This document shows positions 43,101 to 49,200 of a stretch of 64,000 nt of DNA, piece after piece. A program made the position numbers and the translations under genes. Source of the DNA: Alteromonas sp. BL110 (GTDB taxonomy: Bacteria; Pseudomonadota; Gammaproteobacteria; Enterobacterales; Alteromonadaceae); assembly GCF_003443615.1 (NCBI RefSeq), contig NZ_CP031967.1, forward strand, positions 2,232,001 through 2,296,000, written 5' to 3'. The notes beneath the pieces are model-generated. The model did no database searches. It was not told the origin of the DNA and saw only the letters and a list, made by a program, of their open reading frames with translations. How positions within the stretch are numbered: the first letter of the stretch is position 1; each line of letters starts with the position of its first letter.

Positions 43101-45388
43101 CTGATGATTCACTTACCTACACGCCGCTTGAAGGCTTTGTCGGCGAAATAGTGATTAATTACACCATCACTGACCCACAAAGCGAGGTTGCCCGTGCGAC
43201 AGTAATTGTAGATGTTATGCCTGATGACTTGGCCGACCGTCCTGTTATTGAAGTACCAGAAGACGTGTTTGTAGATGCCAATGCGCTATTTACCAAAATC
43301 GACTTAGGCGTAGCGTCAGCAGTTGATAAGTTTGGCAATCCGTTACCAGTATCACTAGTTGATGGCCTTATCTTCTACGAGCCTGGTAATAATACGGCGT
43401 ACTGGCAGGCGACTGACGAAGACGGCTTAACCTCTGTAGCGAGCCAAGCTGTGCGAGTACGTCCTCTGGTTTCTATCACTAAAGATCAGGTTGTACTGGA
43501 AGGTCATGAAGTAGAATTTGGCATTCACCTTAACGGTACGTCACCAGTCTATCCGCTAGAAATTCCTTATACAGTAAGTGGTACGGCAGATAGCAGTGAC
43601 CATGACCTCGTTGACGGCACTATTGTTATGGAGTCTGGTAGTGACATAACGGTGAGCTTCAATGTATTCCCTGATGCTGATATTGAAGGGACTGAAACCA
43701 TTGTTATCGAACTTTCAGATGTGCTCAACATAGGTAATAAGTACATTCACGAAATAACTATCCGCGAAGATAACGTGAACCCTGATGTTGACCTATTTAC
43801 CGAACAGGATGGCGAGTCGAGAATTCTCGTTATTCCTACCGGCTCTGACGTGCTAGTCACCTCTACTGTTGACCACCCAGACCCAACGAATGAATATGAG
43901 TTTGAGTGGACCTCACTAGATGCAGATATCGTTGATAGTGATAATGTTAGTGATACCTTTACCTTTGATCCAAGTGGTTTAGACGTGGGTGTTTATCGAA
44001 TTCGTGCGACGGTCACAGATGCAGATGACACGGCTTTCACAGATTCGGACACTTTATACGTTCAAGTTGTGGATTCGCTACCTACGCCTGCTGAACTTGA
44101 TAGCGATGGTGACGGTGTGCCAGATGTTGTGGATGGCCTTGCCGATAGCGACAGAGACGGCATTTTGGATTACTTAGATCCAACGCCAGAGTGTAATGTG
44201 CTTCCACAGGAAGTAGCGTTTGTTGATGGCTACATGGTGGAAGGCGACCCAGGCGTTTGCTTGCGCCTAGGTAATTTCTCTGTAAGTAGTGAACTCGGCG
44301 GCGCGAAAATCATTGATGACGACATTGAAGGCGACGATGATATTGTCACTGATCCAGAAGCGACAAACATAGGTGGTATTTTTGACTTCATTGCCTATGG
44401 TCTACCTGTAGCGGGCCAAACACTTAATATTGTTATGCCGCAGCTTAAGCCGATACCTGCAAATGCGGTGTACCGTAAGTTTACGCCTGAAAATGGCTGG
44501 GTAACCTTTACGGAAAACGCTAACAATCGTTTATGGTCTGTTGAAGGTGAGCCGGGTTATTGCCCACCTCCAGGCGGTGACTACTGGACAGAAGGTCTAA
44601 CCGAAGGGCACTGGTGTGTGCAGTTAGAAATTCTTGATGGTGGTGTAGATGATGATGACGACTTAGTTAACGGTACAATTGTCGACCCAGGTGGTGTAGG
44701 CGTTCTATTTAATGGCAATAGCCAACCTGTGGCAAGTGATGATGCAGTGACAATTATTGTTGATGAGTCTGCAACTATCGAAGCCTTAAGCAACGATTCA
44801 GACCCAGATGGCGATGATTTGCGAATTACCTCTGCTACAACCACTTTTGGTACAGCCGAGATTGTTGGCGATAGCATTGAGTACACGCCGCCATCAGGAT
44901 TCATCGGCGAGGTAACGGTTAGTTACGGCATCAGTGATGGAAATGGAGGTTCAGACTTGGGCGTCATTACGGTAACCATTATTGGTAACAATCCTCCACA
45001 AGCTTTAGACGATAATGTGTCGATAGACGTTGACCAATCTGTAACTGTTGATGTGCTGGCCAATGACTTCGATGAAGATGGCGATAGTATTCGTGTTGTA
45101 AGTGCTCAGGCATCAGTGGGTAGTGTGTCTGTTAATCCTGACGATACGCTGACCTTTACGCCGCCTAACGCGTTTACGGGTAATGCTGTGGTCACCTATA
45201 TTATTGAAGACACCCAAGGCGGAACGAGCGAGGGGAGACTGACTATTACAGTTCAACCCGTAACCGTAAGAATTGAAAACGCTGGCGGAGGCGGCGGTAG
45301 CATGAACGCTGCCCTGCTGATGTTGCTGGTATTTGTTATGACATTGCGCCGCACATTAGCGGCGCAAAGAAAGGGAGTAAAAGCGTGA
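28136..45388 (+). CDS. Giant secreted repeat protein with GlyGly-CTERM anchor (5,750 residues)
   Basis: AAAGGA precedes the ATG. A signal peptide (residues 1-24, cleaved at AQA-ATP) opens the protein. Residues about 25-2600 are DUF11-type repeats (pattern: DAGDTVQYTLTITNEG, then TAYDVEVVSNV). From residue 2614 come about 23 cadherin-like/Big_9 repeats of about 90 residues (NDAPVA-DD--EDE-VLANDTDVDGD-L---YTP--DFNG---YTISDG-GG). Two blocks carry HYR (about 3901 and 5035), Calx-beta-like, PKD-like, calcium-binding DTDGDGLPD and choice-of-anchor-type domains. The end is IENAGGGGGSMNAA, a hydrophobic helix, then RR: a GlyGly-CTERM signal processed by rhombosortase after type II secretion. The Asp-rich loops suggest calcium binding. 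Likely a surface adhesin or biofilm protein. The stop overlaps the next gene's start. Confidence 0.92.
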   Translation: MIRTLSKAIIGTSLLLGALQSAQAATPVISNSAPQSAFIGESFCYDVPFNNTGTTGYGPYLRVIHDADLTFNGATFIGSNSDTVNVGTFDTVANNNELEDPIIAQTVSGTEGFSFSTVDIPVGSVVANGPDLTTNVCFTIDSNATPAEAFVIEVTPVYEFGDTATGDNGPIVGTTQSASVEAALYQITTQSSAAENELAAGPSFSATVTHTVDVANGPTIDDLQFTDNLNSAVQYSAQATISGGTGCAIGSEPSTSNPGGTLDVSCTSATGTSSENDVRVSYPMHFINVLDAQQCSVSSIEHPLVFNADYNGNGLTQVSSSDTVAAKHVAIQQGVSANQSSPGNTLTVTNSIQISDYISVDSLILNDTIADGVDFSSNITVSYGGNTFNITRPASSTDASQNETITYNVTDVTSTLSGGSVLTVSYTVDIQQNYVGGYTGVDSGAPVVANDSLSFSQSAQYNVESGAASCSEGSSDSVSIEGITTTKFLVNSDNNTTTEVLEYAPGESVIYRLRMDIPSGDTNDIVFVDFLPLPVFLIPETTVDTNPNIASNTSFSYTTENTVTTLTPTITVSSAENSVTLDWGSISTTQAEVLEVDFTVEVTDEPYADGLRLANLFQGTSTNTPDAVSADLKSAEIIVRAPELTVSLATSAGNVDAGDTVQYTLTITNEGGATSFKTTASVPLISGVASQSLVSATLNGNSTTLGDGSLSAGTYSVENLSAGDVYVLTFTQDIAQTAEPNDVITSEATINWASASEQTETFDPQTDDASVTVSDIAIASTIVSPTGNVVVGDTVQYRVDVTLPEGTTKDLTVDMTLPAGFEYSNTLTVNSTGFDGTVSASPTVTSSGTVESGQTVKAVFNGSTTTNNDNDLSDNTFSITLEALVQDATQNAATTSTQSKQLQVNAGTNNTTNNASASSTNQFAEHVLSTTTSVAPSSGVEAGDTVTVTIDVENTGTATAYDVEVVSNVDTDIFTNVTAVTTATGFTYALENTSSVTYSGAELAAGDSVQFTYTVELKADAQTGSSFEISAVATGDSQTGDQTVERDSQSESADTTATKAISADNITLIASSEAFTSDTGTREAAIGEVLTYSFTTVVPEGQTKETANQDIIEVILPAGMSYQTGTAKIRGTFDTGFTTANGVSITASDTTITPVVSGQSVIFDLGDVTNNDDDAGDESITVTLDVLTLNTSNNNRTNNKTVTGEVNYLNESSANQSNNTTQNIRIAEPNLTATKTASPSTIDGGSEVTFTVTLTNTSETDVSHAYDWYINDNVPARFNSVSLDSATHSRNAGIDVSACASITGNELTVESDSCAVSDIDYLEAGESVTVVYTAQVNFDIAFEETVTNTVSTSATSLPGASGTGNATPGAAGSDTGERTGSGANNDSGQNVNDIADSAMATVTANAPTLTLTTTAANAAIGTVVDLTASFSIPTGTTDNFVYTLDLPSGLTYTGDAITITTPVSDFTSTNTPNTTPAEGTDPLVLDFGTITNSASTSQQVTIAVPVEVANILSNQAGTTLTSTGSLSYQDVSSPAPSANVDVDVIEPNLSITQTIIAGATASDSGDTVTYRTVVTNTGNTATAYAVTFEDVMPAELLGGPDGSGSGVTFSAITLTNPSDDAVLTGTNTALTVSDVSEITTTNTGDTLSVAAFDLPALASVTVEYSVVMANEASAGETLTNAVEATYNSQLDGSGRSGADGTDDDDDTALNNYRETASSNVTVDNTLAIQSALNATHSDNDFAVGESVSIDARIDLVEGTISGVSVVNTLPADIRFDSISINSPAQISYDGAATASVSGNDVTVDFGTVSNTADGDSTNDYITVTFTGVVENEVGNAQGTTLTNSVNASGGGESAGPSTLEIDIVEPNLDSTMTLDKTSVSLEDTFTLTIDLGHTSSFADAFETSFNVSVPDGLTYVANSFMGQGTIDDASPTLLVVDMGGITLVEGSKQVTLQFTVDSDADVGNALSIGLTNGAYSSMSGDTADERDYSFADSINVTGDIAAFIGATQSVVLSDDVNGNGFIDAGDTVLVTSTLTNESDSATATDVVFTHGIPANTNYVAGSATTTKGTLDDSADITVNVGDMAFGESETITFELLVDANVANNTLVSLQGSVDSSDTVAEPTDADGNDVNGDQANTFRVGTPANTADLDITQLVSLSTDADTNDVISPNDTLTITYLLENTGSQALSNIALSDAIPTGLTYVANSATVSGGHTVSVIGSSLSADFITLAAGASETVSLEVTIDSPLVDFNGNAANESFSLQGEATSDETDTVYADNNRADSDGFQPLTFSASTGAGTPELEIIQYFELVDDIDGDGVVDPGDSVRVYTVATNQGSATAENVSFTQPINTGLSVVANTAVTSQGVVVSETPFDVNVGGIAPSETVTASVVLTLDANAADNTVFSTQALFSGDNLGANQLSDNDSNATDGENALLIPVTSQAQTVSAPTFALTDTSDGGTSGNNFVQGETLTLTQTVTVPKGTTDDLSLSVTLPANVSLLAGAGELARTFNTGLSSGVNPASINSTASGTAVNVNGNISVSNNTLTLDLGSIVNSDNDGDTETYVFSVELDTSALVPSAATQDLTISSALSYVDGAAQPQSLNANDVTVTLLNRVPAANDDSFTVDEDTTSNTLAARSNDSDADNGQSISITSVATPSNGGTVTTDGANLIYTPAADFFGTETVQYTLTDSAGGSDTATATFTVNNVQDAPVAQADSATTTEDTQVVVNVLANDSDVDGDTLSITAANSSNGAVSFAGSNITFTPAQDFNGPALVTYTISDGNGNSDSANLTVDVQADNDAPVAANDSANTNEDNDVIIDVLANDSDVDGDALSVTAVSASAGAASVNSNGDVLYTPPADFNGPVTLNYTVSDGNGGTDSASVSVTVNAVNDAPVASPDSGAVNEDSSVIIDVLTNDTDVDGDALSITNATSPNGSVTFSGNNITFTPTADFNGATTVTYTISDGAGGTASGTVTINVTNVNDAPVASDDTASTNEDTAVVINVLANDTDIDNDALSVSSVSATNGSAVVNGDGNVVFTPAADYNGSATVAYTVTDGNGGSDNASVSVAIAAVNDNPVANADTSTVNEDESVSINVLANDTDVDGDSLSVASASVTAGSVQVVGNQVNYTPDADFNGSATITYTIEDGAGGSASSTVAVTVVNVNDAPVANNDTANVDEDSSVVVNVIANDTDVDNDTLELTAVNASTGSATINSDGNLLYTPDADYNGAVTVTYTVSDGNSGADSATVSITVNPVNDNPVAAPDTASVQEDETVIINALSNDSDIDGDTLQLSAASSSQGTATITGDNTLSFTPSADFNGTATITYSVSDGAGGSASSTVTVTVAPVNDAPVANDDAGRVTEDSSTTLSVLDNDTDVDNDELSVTSASASEGTITVNANNSVTYTPPADFDGAATATYTISDGNGGTATASISFTVEGVNDAPIALDDTAVVDEDASVTVAVLANDSDIDEDVLSVSVASSAQGSAVITADSQVTFSPNADFNGEATVSYTVSDGNGATDTATITVTVNPVNDTPVAADDTATVEEDGSVVTDVLANDSDIDEDVLTISDVTVDEGSVVIQGGQVSYTPDENFNGTATITYTVSDGNGATATGTLVVTVTAVNDAPTLADFTAATNQNEALTIDVIANVEDVDTDDTHTIVSATSSDGTVEIVDGKLVYTPSEDYSGEVTIDVCIQDAEGEEACARITVTVVYTNIGPVVEDLVFTIYEDDSLPITLAGTDADEDVLTFELVTSPTGEVLGSAPSLLYVTPENYNGTVLFSYKANDGQEDSNTANITVNVVAVNDAPVAIADTASTLDDTAVEIDVLSNDVDVDGDTLSILGATTDSGSVEVENGVLVYTPALGTQGDVQITYTITDANGAISQASVIVTVTASEQTAQTFPVVEAPADIELDATGYLTEVVLGNATAVDAGGNALPVNLLNGQTRFSPGLHTIYWQATDDEGNTTTVSQTIRVNPQVSLSDDVVVTEGGAASFDVLLSGNAPSYPVTVGYTVSGSADASDHDLISGIVTIESGTQATVKFNIIPDTIIDDGETVIVTLNENVNVGEKASQTTAIAEAPVAPAVALSAEQGSTATLTVGQNDGLVDVLAAISHTNPAADFIYDWSNSAPELTDVASDDGVFTFDPASVAPGVYAVTLLVADSENPALVSSRTIYIEVVETLPELTDADTDGDGLPDNIEGTGDADLDGVPNYLDSIALCSLAPEIAGESAQYLVESNAGACISAGEYTRGTSNAGVLLLADDSVVTSRIPTDTEASNVGGLFNFDVVSSQPNQAQFDVVIPQRNAVPEDAFMRSWTAELGWFDVIADGDAVIYSAPGAPGFCPTVNSSEWQEGLVAGSWCVKLTLTDGGSYDADTTVNGAVSFVGGVSTFANGNTLPDVQDDQLAIKLNEAVEVDVLANDTDADGDTLTLTSVSADFGTANIVDGLVSYTPPEGFVGTVTVTYTVSDGMGGTVTGTLVLTVAENNIPVANDDSFTSQEDEAVTLDVLSNDTDEDGDTLSITEVTASTGNVILLPSGELSYQAPADFNGVVTIEYTISDGHGGTDTAQVTLTITAVNDAPVAVDDTASVTEDGSVTVTVLANDSDIDGDVLTVTMASAESGSVAVNDGTTVTYTPVANVNGEVTFTYTISDGFGGTDTATVTVVIVAINDAPVANNDQANVSEDSSVIINALANDTDIDGDTLIITDATVNSGTVTIGSDGNIVYTPLPNFVGTAIITYTISDGNGGEATAQITVTVENVNDAPTLEGKEVSTNQDTPLSINVLSNANDIDGDTLTIASADATNGTVEIVNGVVTFTPADGFHGTATVTVCVVDPSSAQACATYTVTVVDTNDAPMVMDLTFTMEEDATLPIQLQGSDADGDALTYQLVTSPDGELVGRLPDVLYAPEADFSGTTSFTYTANDGEETSNVGTVTINVTPVNDAPVARDDAITLGNYNPTAIDVLANDSDADGDTLTIIGASVELGNISWADDSLTYTPLEGFVGEIVINYTITDPQSEVARATVIVDVMPDDLADRPVIEVPEDVFVDANALFTKIDLGVASAVDKFGNPLPVSLVDGLIFYEPGNNTAYWQATDEDGLTSVASQAVRVRPLVSITKDQVVLEGHEVEFGIHLNGTSPVYPLEIPYTVSGTADSSDHDLVDGTIVMESGSDITVSFNVFPDADIEGTETIVIELSDVLNIGNKYIHEITIREDNVNPDVDLFTEQDGESRILVIPTGSDVLVTSTVDHPDPTNEYEFEWTSLDADIVDSDNVSDTFTFDPSGLDVGVYRIRATVTDADDTAFTDSDTLYVQVVDSLPTPAELDSDGDGVPDVVDGLADSDRDGILDYLDPTPECNVLPQEVAFVDGYMVEGDPGVCLRLGNFSVSSELGGAKIIDDDIEGDDDIVTDPEATNIGGIFDFIAYGLPVAGQTLNIVMPQLKPIPANAVYRKFTPENGWVTFTENANNRLWSVEGEPGYCPPPGGDYWTEGLTEGHWCVQLEILDGGVDDDDDLVNGTIVDPGGVGVLFNGNSQPVASDDAVTIIVDESATIEALSNDSDPDGDDLRITSATTTFGTAEIVGDSIEYTPPSGFIGEVTVSYGISDGNGGSDLGVITVTIIGNNPPQALDDNVSIDVDQSVTVDVLANDFDEDGDSIRVVSAQASVGSVSVNPDDTLTFTPPNAFTGNAVVTYIIEDTQGGTSEGRLTITVQPVTVRIENAGGGGGSMNAALLMLLVFVMTLRRTLAAQRKGVKA

Positions 45389-46155
45389 GCGTAGCTAAGA
45401 TGAATAGAACTTTTAGGCTTGGAATTGTTAGCGCTGTTGCAATGGGGGCTATATTTTCATTTCCAGCCATGGCTCAGCAAGCTAATGATGAGCAGGATGT
45501 TTTTCCTTTTTTAGCTAGCAAAACTCACTGCTTGTCTGAAGAAGATGCCTTAAAATTTTCCCAAGAAGATGAAAAATGCACTGCTAAACAGTTTTTCATC
45601 AGCGGAAGTTGGGGGAGCGCATCAGGAGATTTCAAGGAAAGTGATGTGCAGCGAGAAGCCGCAGAGCTAGGCTTTGAAGTCTTTGATATAGATATTGATG
45701 ACACGCGAAGTGCGTGGAAAGCGGTATTAGGTACCAATATTACCGAAAATAGCTTTATCCAAGTGGGATATACGGATTTAGGAGATGTATCGGCAGCATT
45801 TTCAACCACTACCAATGAGCCTTCTCGCTTTTTTAGCCAGACATCGCGCATTCGCCCGACGTCGGTAGAAGGCTATACCTTAAGTGCGGCTTATCAGTTC
45901 CTACGCCATGAGGATTGGTTCTTACACGCCCATTTAGGCCTATATTTTTGGCAAGGAGACTATGATTCGTTAGACGTATTTGAGGATGAAGCACTACTTC
46001 AGGACCTTGACGATGAAGGCACGGATTTGTTTTACGGTATTGGCGCAAACTGGCGTGTTAACAATGACTGGGTTGCCACGATTGAATATGAACGTTATGA
46101 CTTAGAAGATAATACGACCGACCTCGTATCAATTGGTGTTAGTTATCTCTTCTAG
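45385..46155 (+). CDS. Small outer-membrane beta-barrel protein (OmpA/OmpW-like)
   Basis: 256 residues. The GTG start at 45385 overlaps the TGA of the giant gene, and GGGAG sits 7 bases upstream, inside that gene. A signal peptide (cleaved near AMA-QQA) is followed by about 50 residues with two cysteines. Then come alternating amphipathic strands (FFISGSWGSASGDF, SFIQVGYTDLGDV, YTLSAAYQFL, WFLHAHLGLYFWQGDY, DLFYGIGANWRV, WVATIEYERYDL) and the terminal strand LVSIGVSYLF with a final Phe, the Bam recognition signal. It is probably an eight-stranded barrel. Tight coupling to the giant protein suggests a shared role at the cell surface, such as docking. Confidence 0.85.
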   Translation: MSVAKMNRTFRLGIVSAVAMGAIFSFPAMAQQANDEQDVFPFLASKTHCLSEEDALKFSQEDEKCTAKQFFISGSWGSASGDFKESDVQREAAELGFEVFDIDIDDTRSAWKAVLGTNITENSFIQVGYTDLGDVSAAFSTTTNEPSRFFSQTSRIRPTSVEGYTLSAAYQFLRHEDWFLHAHLGLYFWQGDYDSLDVFEDEALLQDLDDEGTDLFYGIGANWRVNNDWVATIEYERYDLEDNTTDLVSIGVSYLF

Positions 46156-46203
46156 AAAATGTAGAATTTACAACGAGTAAAGTACGAGCAAAAATCTATA
46201 GAG

Positions 46204-46226
46204 GGAGGCGTTAAGCCTCCTTTTTT
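46204..46226 (+). terminator. Intrinsic terminator of the giant protein/barrel operon
   Basis: The arms GGAGGC and GCCTCC flank a GTTAA loop, followed by a TTTTTT run, about 50 bases after the barrel stop codon. Confidence 0.88.
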
Positions 46227-46260
46227 ATGCAAGAGGCTTTTGGATATAGCATGCTTTCTT

Positions 46261-46280
46261 CACGATAAGTTGTTATCGTG
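46261..46280. promoter_or_regulatory. Inverted repeat upstream of the bacteriophytochrome gene
   Basis: CACGATAA-GTTG-TTATCGTG is a perfect 8-bp inverted repeat with a 4-base spacer, ending about 60 bases before the phytochrome start codon. No T-run follows, so an operator is more likely than a terminator. The binding protein is unknown. Confidence 0.35.
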
Positions 46281-46339
46281 GCACCAAATACTAATTTAAT
46301 TATGAAAGCTCGCTTTCCAATTTTTTTCGGCGCCAATTA

Positions 46340-48562
46340 ATGCAACCAGATCAGTACTCACAGCCTTCACTGCAAAACTGTGAAGATGAAGCCATTCACT
46401 TAATCGAAAGCGTTCAAAGCTTTGGCTATGTTATAGCGGTTGACCCTGAAACTAAAAAAATTCAGGTAGTTAGTGAAAACATTAATGAGCTATTTAAAGT
46501 AAGTATCAAAGCGGGTGAGACACTTATTACTGAGCTCATCGATACGCCATCTGATGATGCTCCCACCTTTCAAAGTATCTATCAAAGCGTAAAAGGTGGA
46601 AACACACGCCGTGCATATCAATGGAAATTTGCTGAGAACGCGCTTTGTTTAGACAATTGGGAAAAAGAAGGCAGCGGTGTAGCATTCGATTCAAACGGCT
46701 TACTTGTTATTGAACTAGAGCCCACCCCGCAGCTTAGCTATGAAGCAGCCCAGCAATGGGTACCTATGGACGTTGATATTCGCACATTACTTCCCGATGT
46801 AGATGGGTGCGACTCTATTTATGATGTTGCAGATGCCATTGCGAACGTGTTTAAGCGCTATATAGGTTTTGATTCTGTAATGGTTTATCAGTTCGATAAA
46901 ACCTATAGTGGGGAAGTCATTGGCGAAGCAAAATTGCCTGCGTCACGTTCATTTAAAGGCTTAAAATTTCCTGCATCTGATATTCCTAGTCAAGCCCGAG
47001 CGCTGTATTTAAAAAATCGCGTACGTTGTGTATTTGACGTTGAGCAAAACCCTATTGCCTTAAAGCCTACTGTGCAGGAATCAGAACGACCACCTCTGGA
47101 TTTATCCATGTCTATGGTTCGCTCAGTGTCGCCAATGCATATTACTTACTTAAAAAATATGGGTGTACGCTCATCATTTTCAGTATCACTTGTGTTTGAA
47201 GGCAAGCTTTGGGGATTAATTACTTGTCACAATAATGAACCTAAATATATCGACCAGAAAAAGCGTCTAGTATGCGAATCTCTCGGTCATCTTTATGCAT
47301 GGCAGCTCCACACTAAAGCCCTGCATGAAAAGAAAGAACAGTTTCAAATTCGCCAGCGCAAGCTAAACACTATTATTCATCAGCTTACTGGCTTTTCTAA
47401 CCCGCTAGAGGCGATAACCCAAAAAGAAAAAGGTCTTTTGAATGTCGCCAACGCTTGCGGTATGGCGGTTATTACTCCTGTAGATAAGTACCTTGTAGGT
47501 AGGACGCCCTCTGAACAAACATTAACGCGATTGCTCGATAAGTTCGTCATTACAAATTCTGAAGAATCAATTGCTATTAATAAGCTGGCTGATAAAGCAT
47601 CGCTACAATGCGACCTCAATGGTATTCGTGGTATGTATATATCCTGCGTATCTGCGAAGCTTGGATACTATACGGTTTGGTTTAGAGAGCAAAAAGACAG
47701 AACAATTCGCTGGGCAGGCCGAGACGCGGCTAAAAAGGATGTAGGTAAGTCACTAACCCCCCGTAACTCTTTTGATTTGTACCTACAGAGCGTGGCTGAT
47801 GAATCGGTAGAGTGGAGCGAAGATGATAAGCTAATTATTGAAGGTTTTGATCATTTGTTTATCCCTTATGCCCTAAGTCTTAAAGCCTCTTCAGATCAAC
47901 AAATCAGTAAGCTAGAAGAATTAGACAAAGCCAAAGACCAGTTTCTTGCAAGTATTTCGCATGAGCTTCGCTCTCCACTTAACTCTATCGTAGGTTGGAC
48001 AGATTTAGCCCTTATGGATGTGGGGAACGTAGATAGAATGAAAGACGCGCTTGGGGTAATTAAACGCGCCGCGTCTACTCAAGCCGCCTTGATAAACGAC
48101 ATCTTAGATTTGTCTCGAATTATTTCAGGTACCATGAAATTGAGTACCCATTCGCTAAATATTGCCTCTTCTATTTCCGAAGTAGCTAAATCATTTGAAG
48201 CAGGCTTTGCTAGTAAGAATATTCAACTCTCAATTAATTGCGAAGACGAACATACTCAGATATTAGGCGATAATTTACGTATAAAGCAGGTCATAAATAA
48301 CTTATTAAGCAATGCACTTAAATTCACGTCAAAAGGCGGTACTGTGCATGTGCGTGGTAAAAGAGAGCATTCAAACTACCTGTTTCGCGTGAAAGACAAC
48401 GGAAAAGGAATGACTCGCGAGCAAATATCACACGTGTTCGAGCGCTTCTATCAAGGTAAAGATTCTCACAATAAAATTGGTCTTGGGTTAGGTTTATCTA
48501 TTGTTAAAAGCTTGGTGGAAATGCATGGTGGTGAAATTCATGCAGAAAGCGATGGGCCCTAA
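46340..48562 (+). CDS. Bacteriophytochrome histidine kinase (N-terminal part of a frameshifted hybrid kinase)
   Basis: 740 codons before a premature TAA. PAS-GAF-PHY photosensory core: Cys14 (LQNCEDEAIHL) is the expected bilin attachment site, PASDIP is at residues 211-216, SPMHITYLKNMGV and Cys296-His297 (TCHNNEP) are in the GAF domain, and TPRNSF is the PHY tongue motif. A HisKA domain follows with His541 (SISHELRSPLNS), then an ATPase domain with NNLLSNALKF, DNGKGM and GLGLGLS. Translation stops inside the last ATPase strand, at GGG CCC TAA. Deleting one C from the GGGCCC run at 48554-48559 would join it to the receiver domain downstream. It lacks an adjacent haem oxygenase gene. The start codon has no strong ribosome-binding site. 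Confidence 0.9.
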   Translation: MQPDQYSQPSLQNCEDEAIHLIESVQSFGYVIAVDPETKKIQVVSENINELFKVSIKAGETLITELIDTPSDDAPTFQSIYQSVKGGNTRRAYQWKFAENALCLDNWEKEGSGVAFDSNGLLVIELEPTPQLSYEAAQQWVPMDVDIRTLLPDVDGCDSIYDVADAIANVFKRYIGFDSVMVYQFDKTYSGEVIGEAKLPASRSFKGLKFPASDIPSQARALYLKNRVRCVFDVEQNPIALKPTVQESERPPLDLSMSMVRSVSPMHITYLKNMGVRSSFSVSLVFEGKLWGLITCHNNEPKYIDQKKRLVCESLGHLYAWQLHTKALHEKKEQFQIRQRKLNTIIHQLTGFSNPLEAITQKEKGLLNVANACGMAVITPVDKYLVGRTPSEQTLTRLLDKFVITNSEESIAINKLADKASLQCDLNGIRGMYISCVSAKLGYYTVWFREQKDRTIRWAGRDAAKKDVGKSLTPRNSFDLYLQSVADESVEWSEDDKLIIEGFDHLFIPYALSLKASSDQQISKLEELDKAKDQFLASISHELRSPLNSIVGWTDLALMDVGNVDRMKDALGVIKRAASTQAALINDILDLSRIISGTMKLSTHSLNIASSISEVAKSFEAGFASKNIQLSINCEDEHTQILGDNLRIKQVINNLLSNALKFTSKGGTVHVRGKREHSNYLFRVKDNGKGMTREQISHVFERFYQGKDSHNKIGLGLGLSIVKSLVEMHGGEIHAESDGP

Positions 48563-49064
48563 TACGGGCACTACGTTCTACGTTACCCTGCCTATCGCGC
48601 CACTTAGCTTGCATGATGAAATAATCGAAACCAAAAATAGTGAAATCAGTGATTTAACTGAGTCTTTGCGTCTAAGCGGTCTACGAATATTAGTGGCAGA
48701 AGACGAGCGGGACGCGCGAGATTTTATAAAGCTATTTTTGGAATCTAACGGAGCGCGCGTTAACGTAGTTAAAAACGGTTTGCTCGCTTGGAAAGAGCTA
48801 AACGATATGCCAGAAGCCTTCGATCTACTGCTGTCGGATATCGGTATGCCGGAAATGGACGGGTTAGGGTTAATTACGAAAATACGTTCAAGCGAAAACC
48901 CAGAAGTTGCTAATTTAAATGCGGTAGCGCTAACGGCTTATGCTTACACGTCAGACAGAGTAAAAGCGCTTAAGGCAGGCTTTAACAACTATGTATCTAA
49001 GCCGGTTGATGGAGAAGAGCTACTGACAATTTTGGAAATGTATTTACCAGAAACGTCTCTCTAA
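48552..49064 (+). pseudogene. Receiver domain, displaced C-terminal part of the bacteriophytochrome hybrid kinase
   Basis: This frame is offset by one base from the kinase. It begins with PNTGTTFYVTLPIAPL, the missing last strand of the kinase ATPase domain. It continues into a receiver domain with the acidic pocket VAEDERDAR, phosphoacceptor Asp in LLLSDIGMPEMDG, a Thr in AVALTAYA and Lys in VSKPVDG. The intact gene would encode about 910 residues. An ATG at 48552 could allow separate translation of the receiver, but no good ribosome-binding site was seen. A sequencing error in the GGGCCC run is the simplest alternative to a real mutation. Confidence 0.85.
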
Positions 49065-49200
49065 TATTTGAAAACCGCGCCTGTATAACTGCAGTGCGCG
49101 GAATAACAGGTACACATCAATACCCATCCACAAGACAGAACTTTAGGTCTGCCTTGGCCAAACAGTGTTGTAAAGTTTGTACTAGGCTTAAAAATTTACC

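Noticed and set aside
36000..45000. Many open frames of 60-200 codons antisense to the giant gene
   Set aside because: They are antisense readings of a repetitive coding region, rich in Ser/Val/Thr, with no start signals. They reflect codon usage of the sense gene.
48501..49064. Receiver protein as an independent gene starting at 48501
   Set aside because: The first codons lie inside the kinase ATPase domain in another frame, and the downstream part restores the kinase's last strand. A one-base frameshift explains it better.
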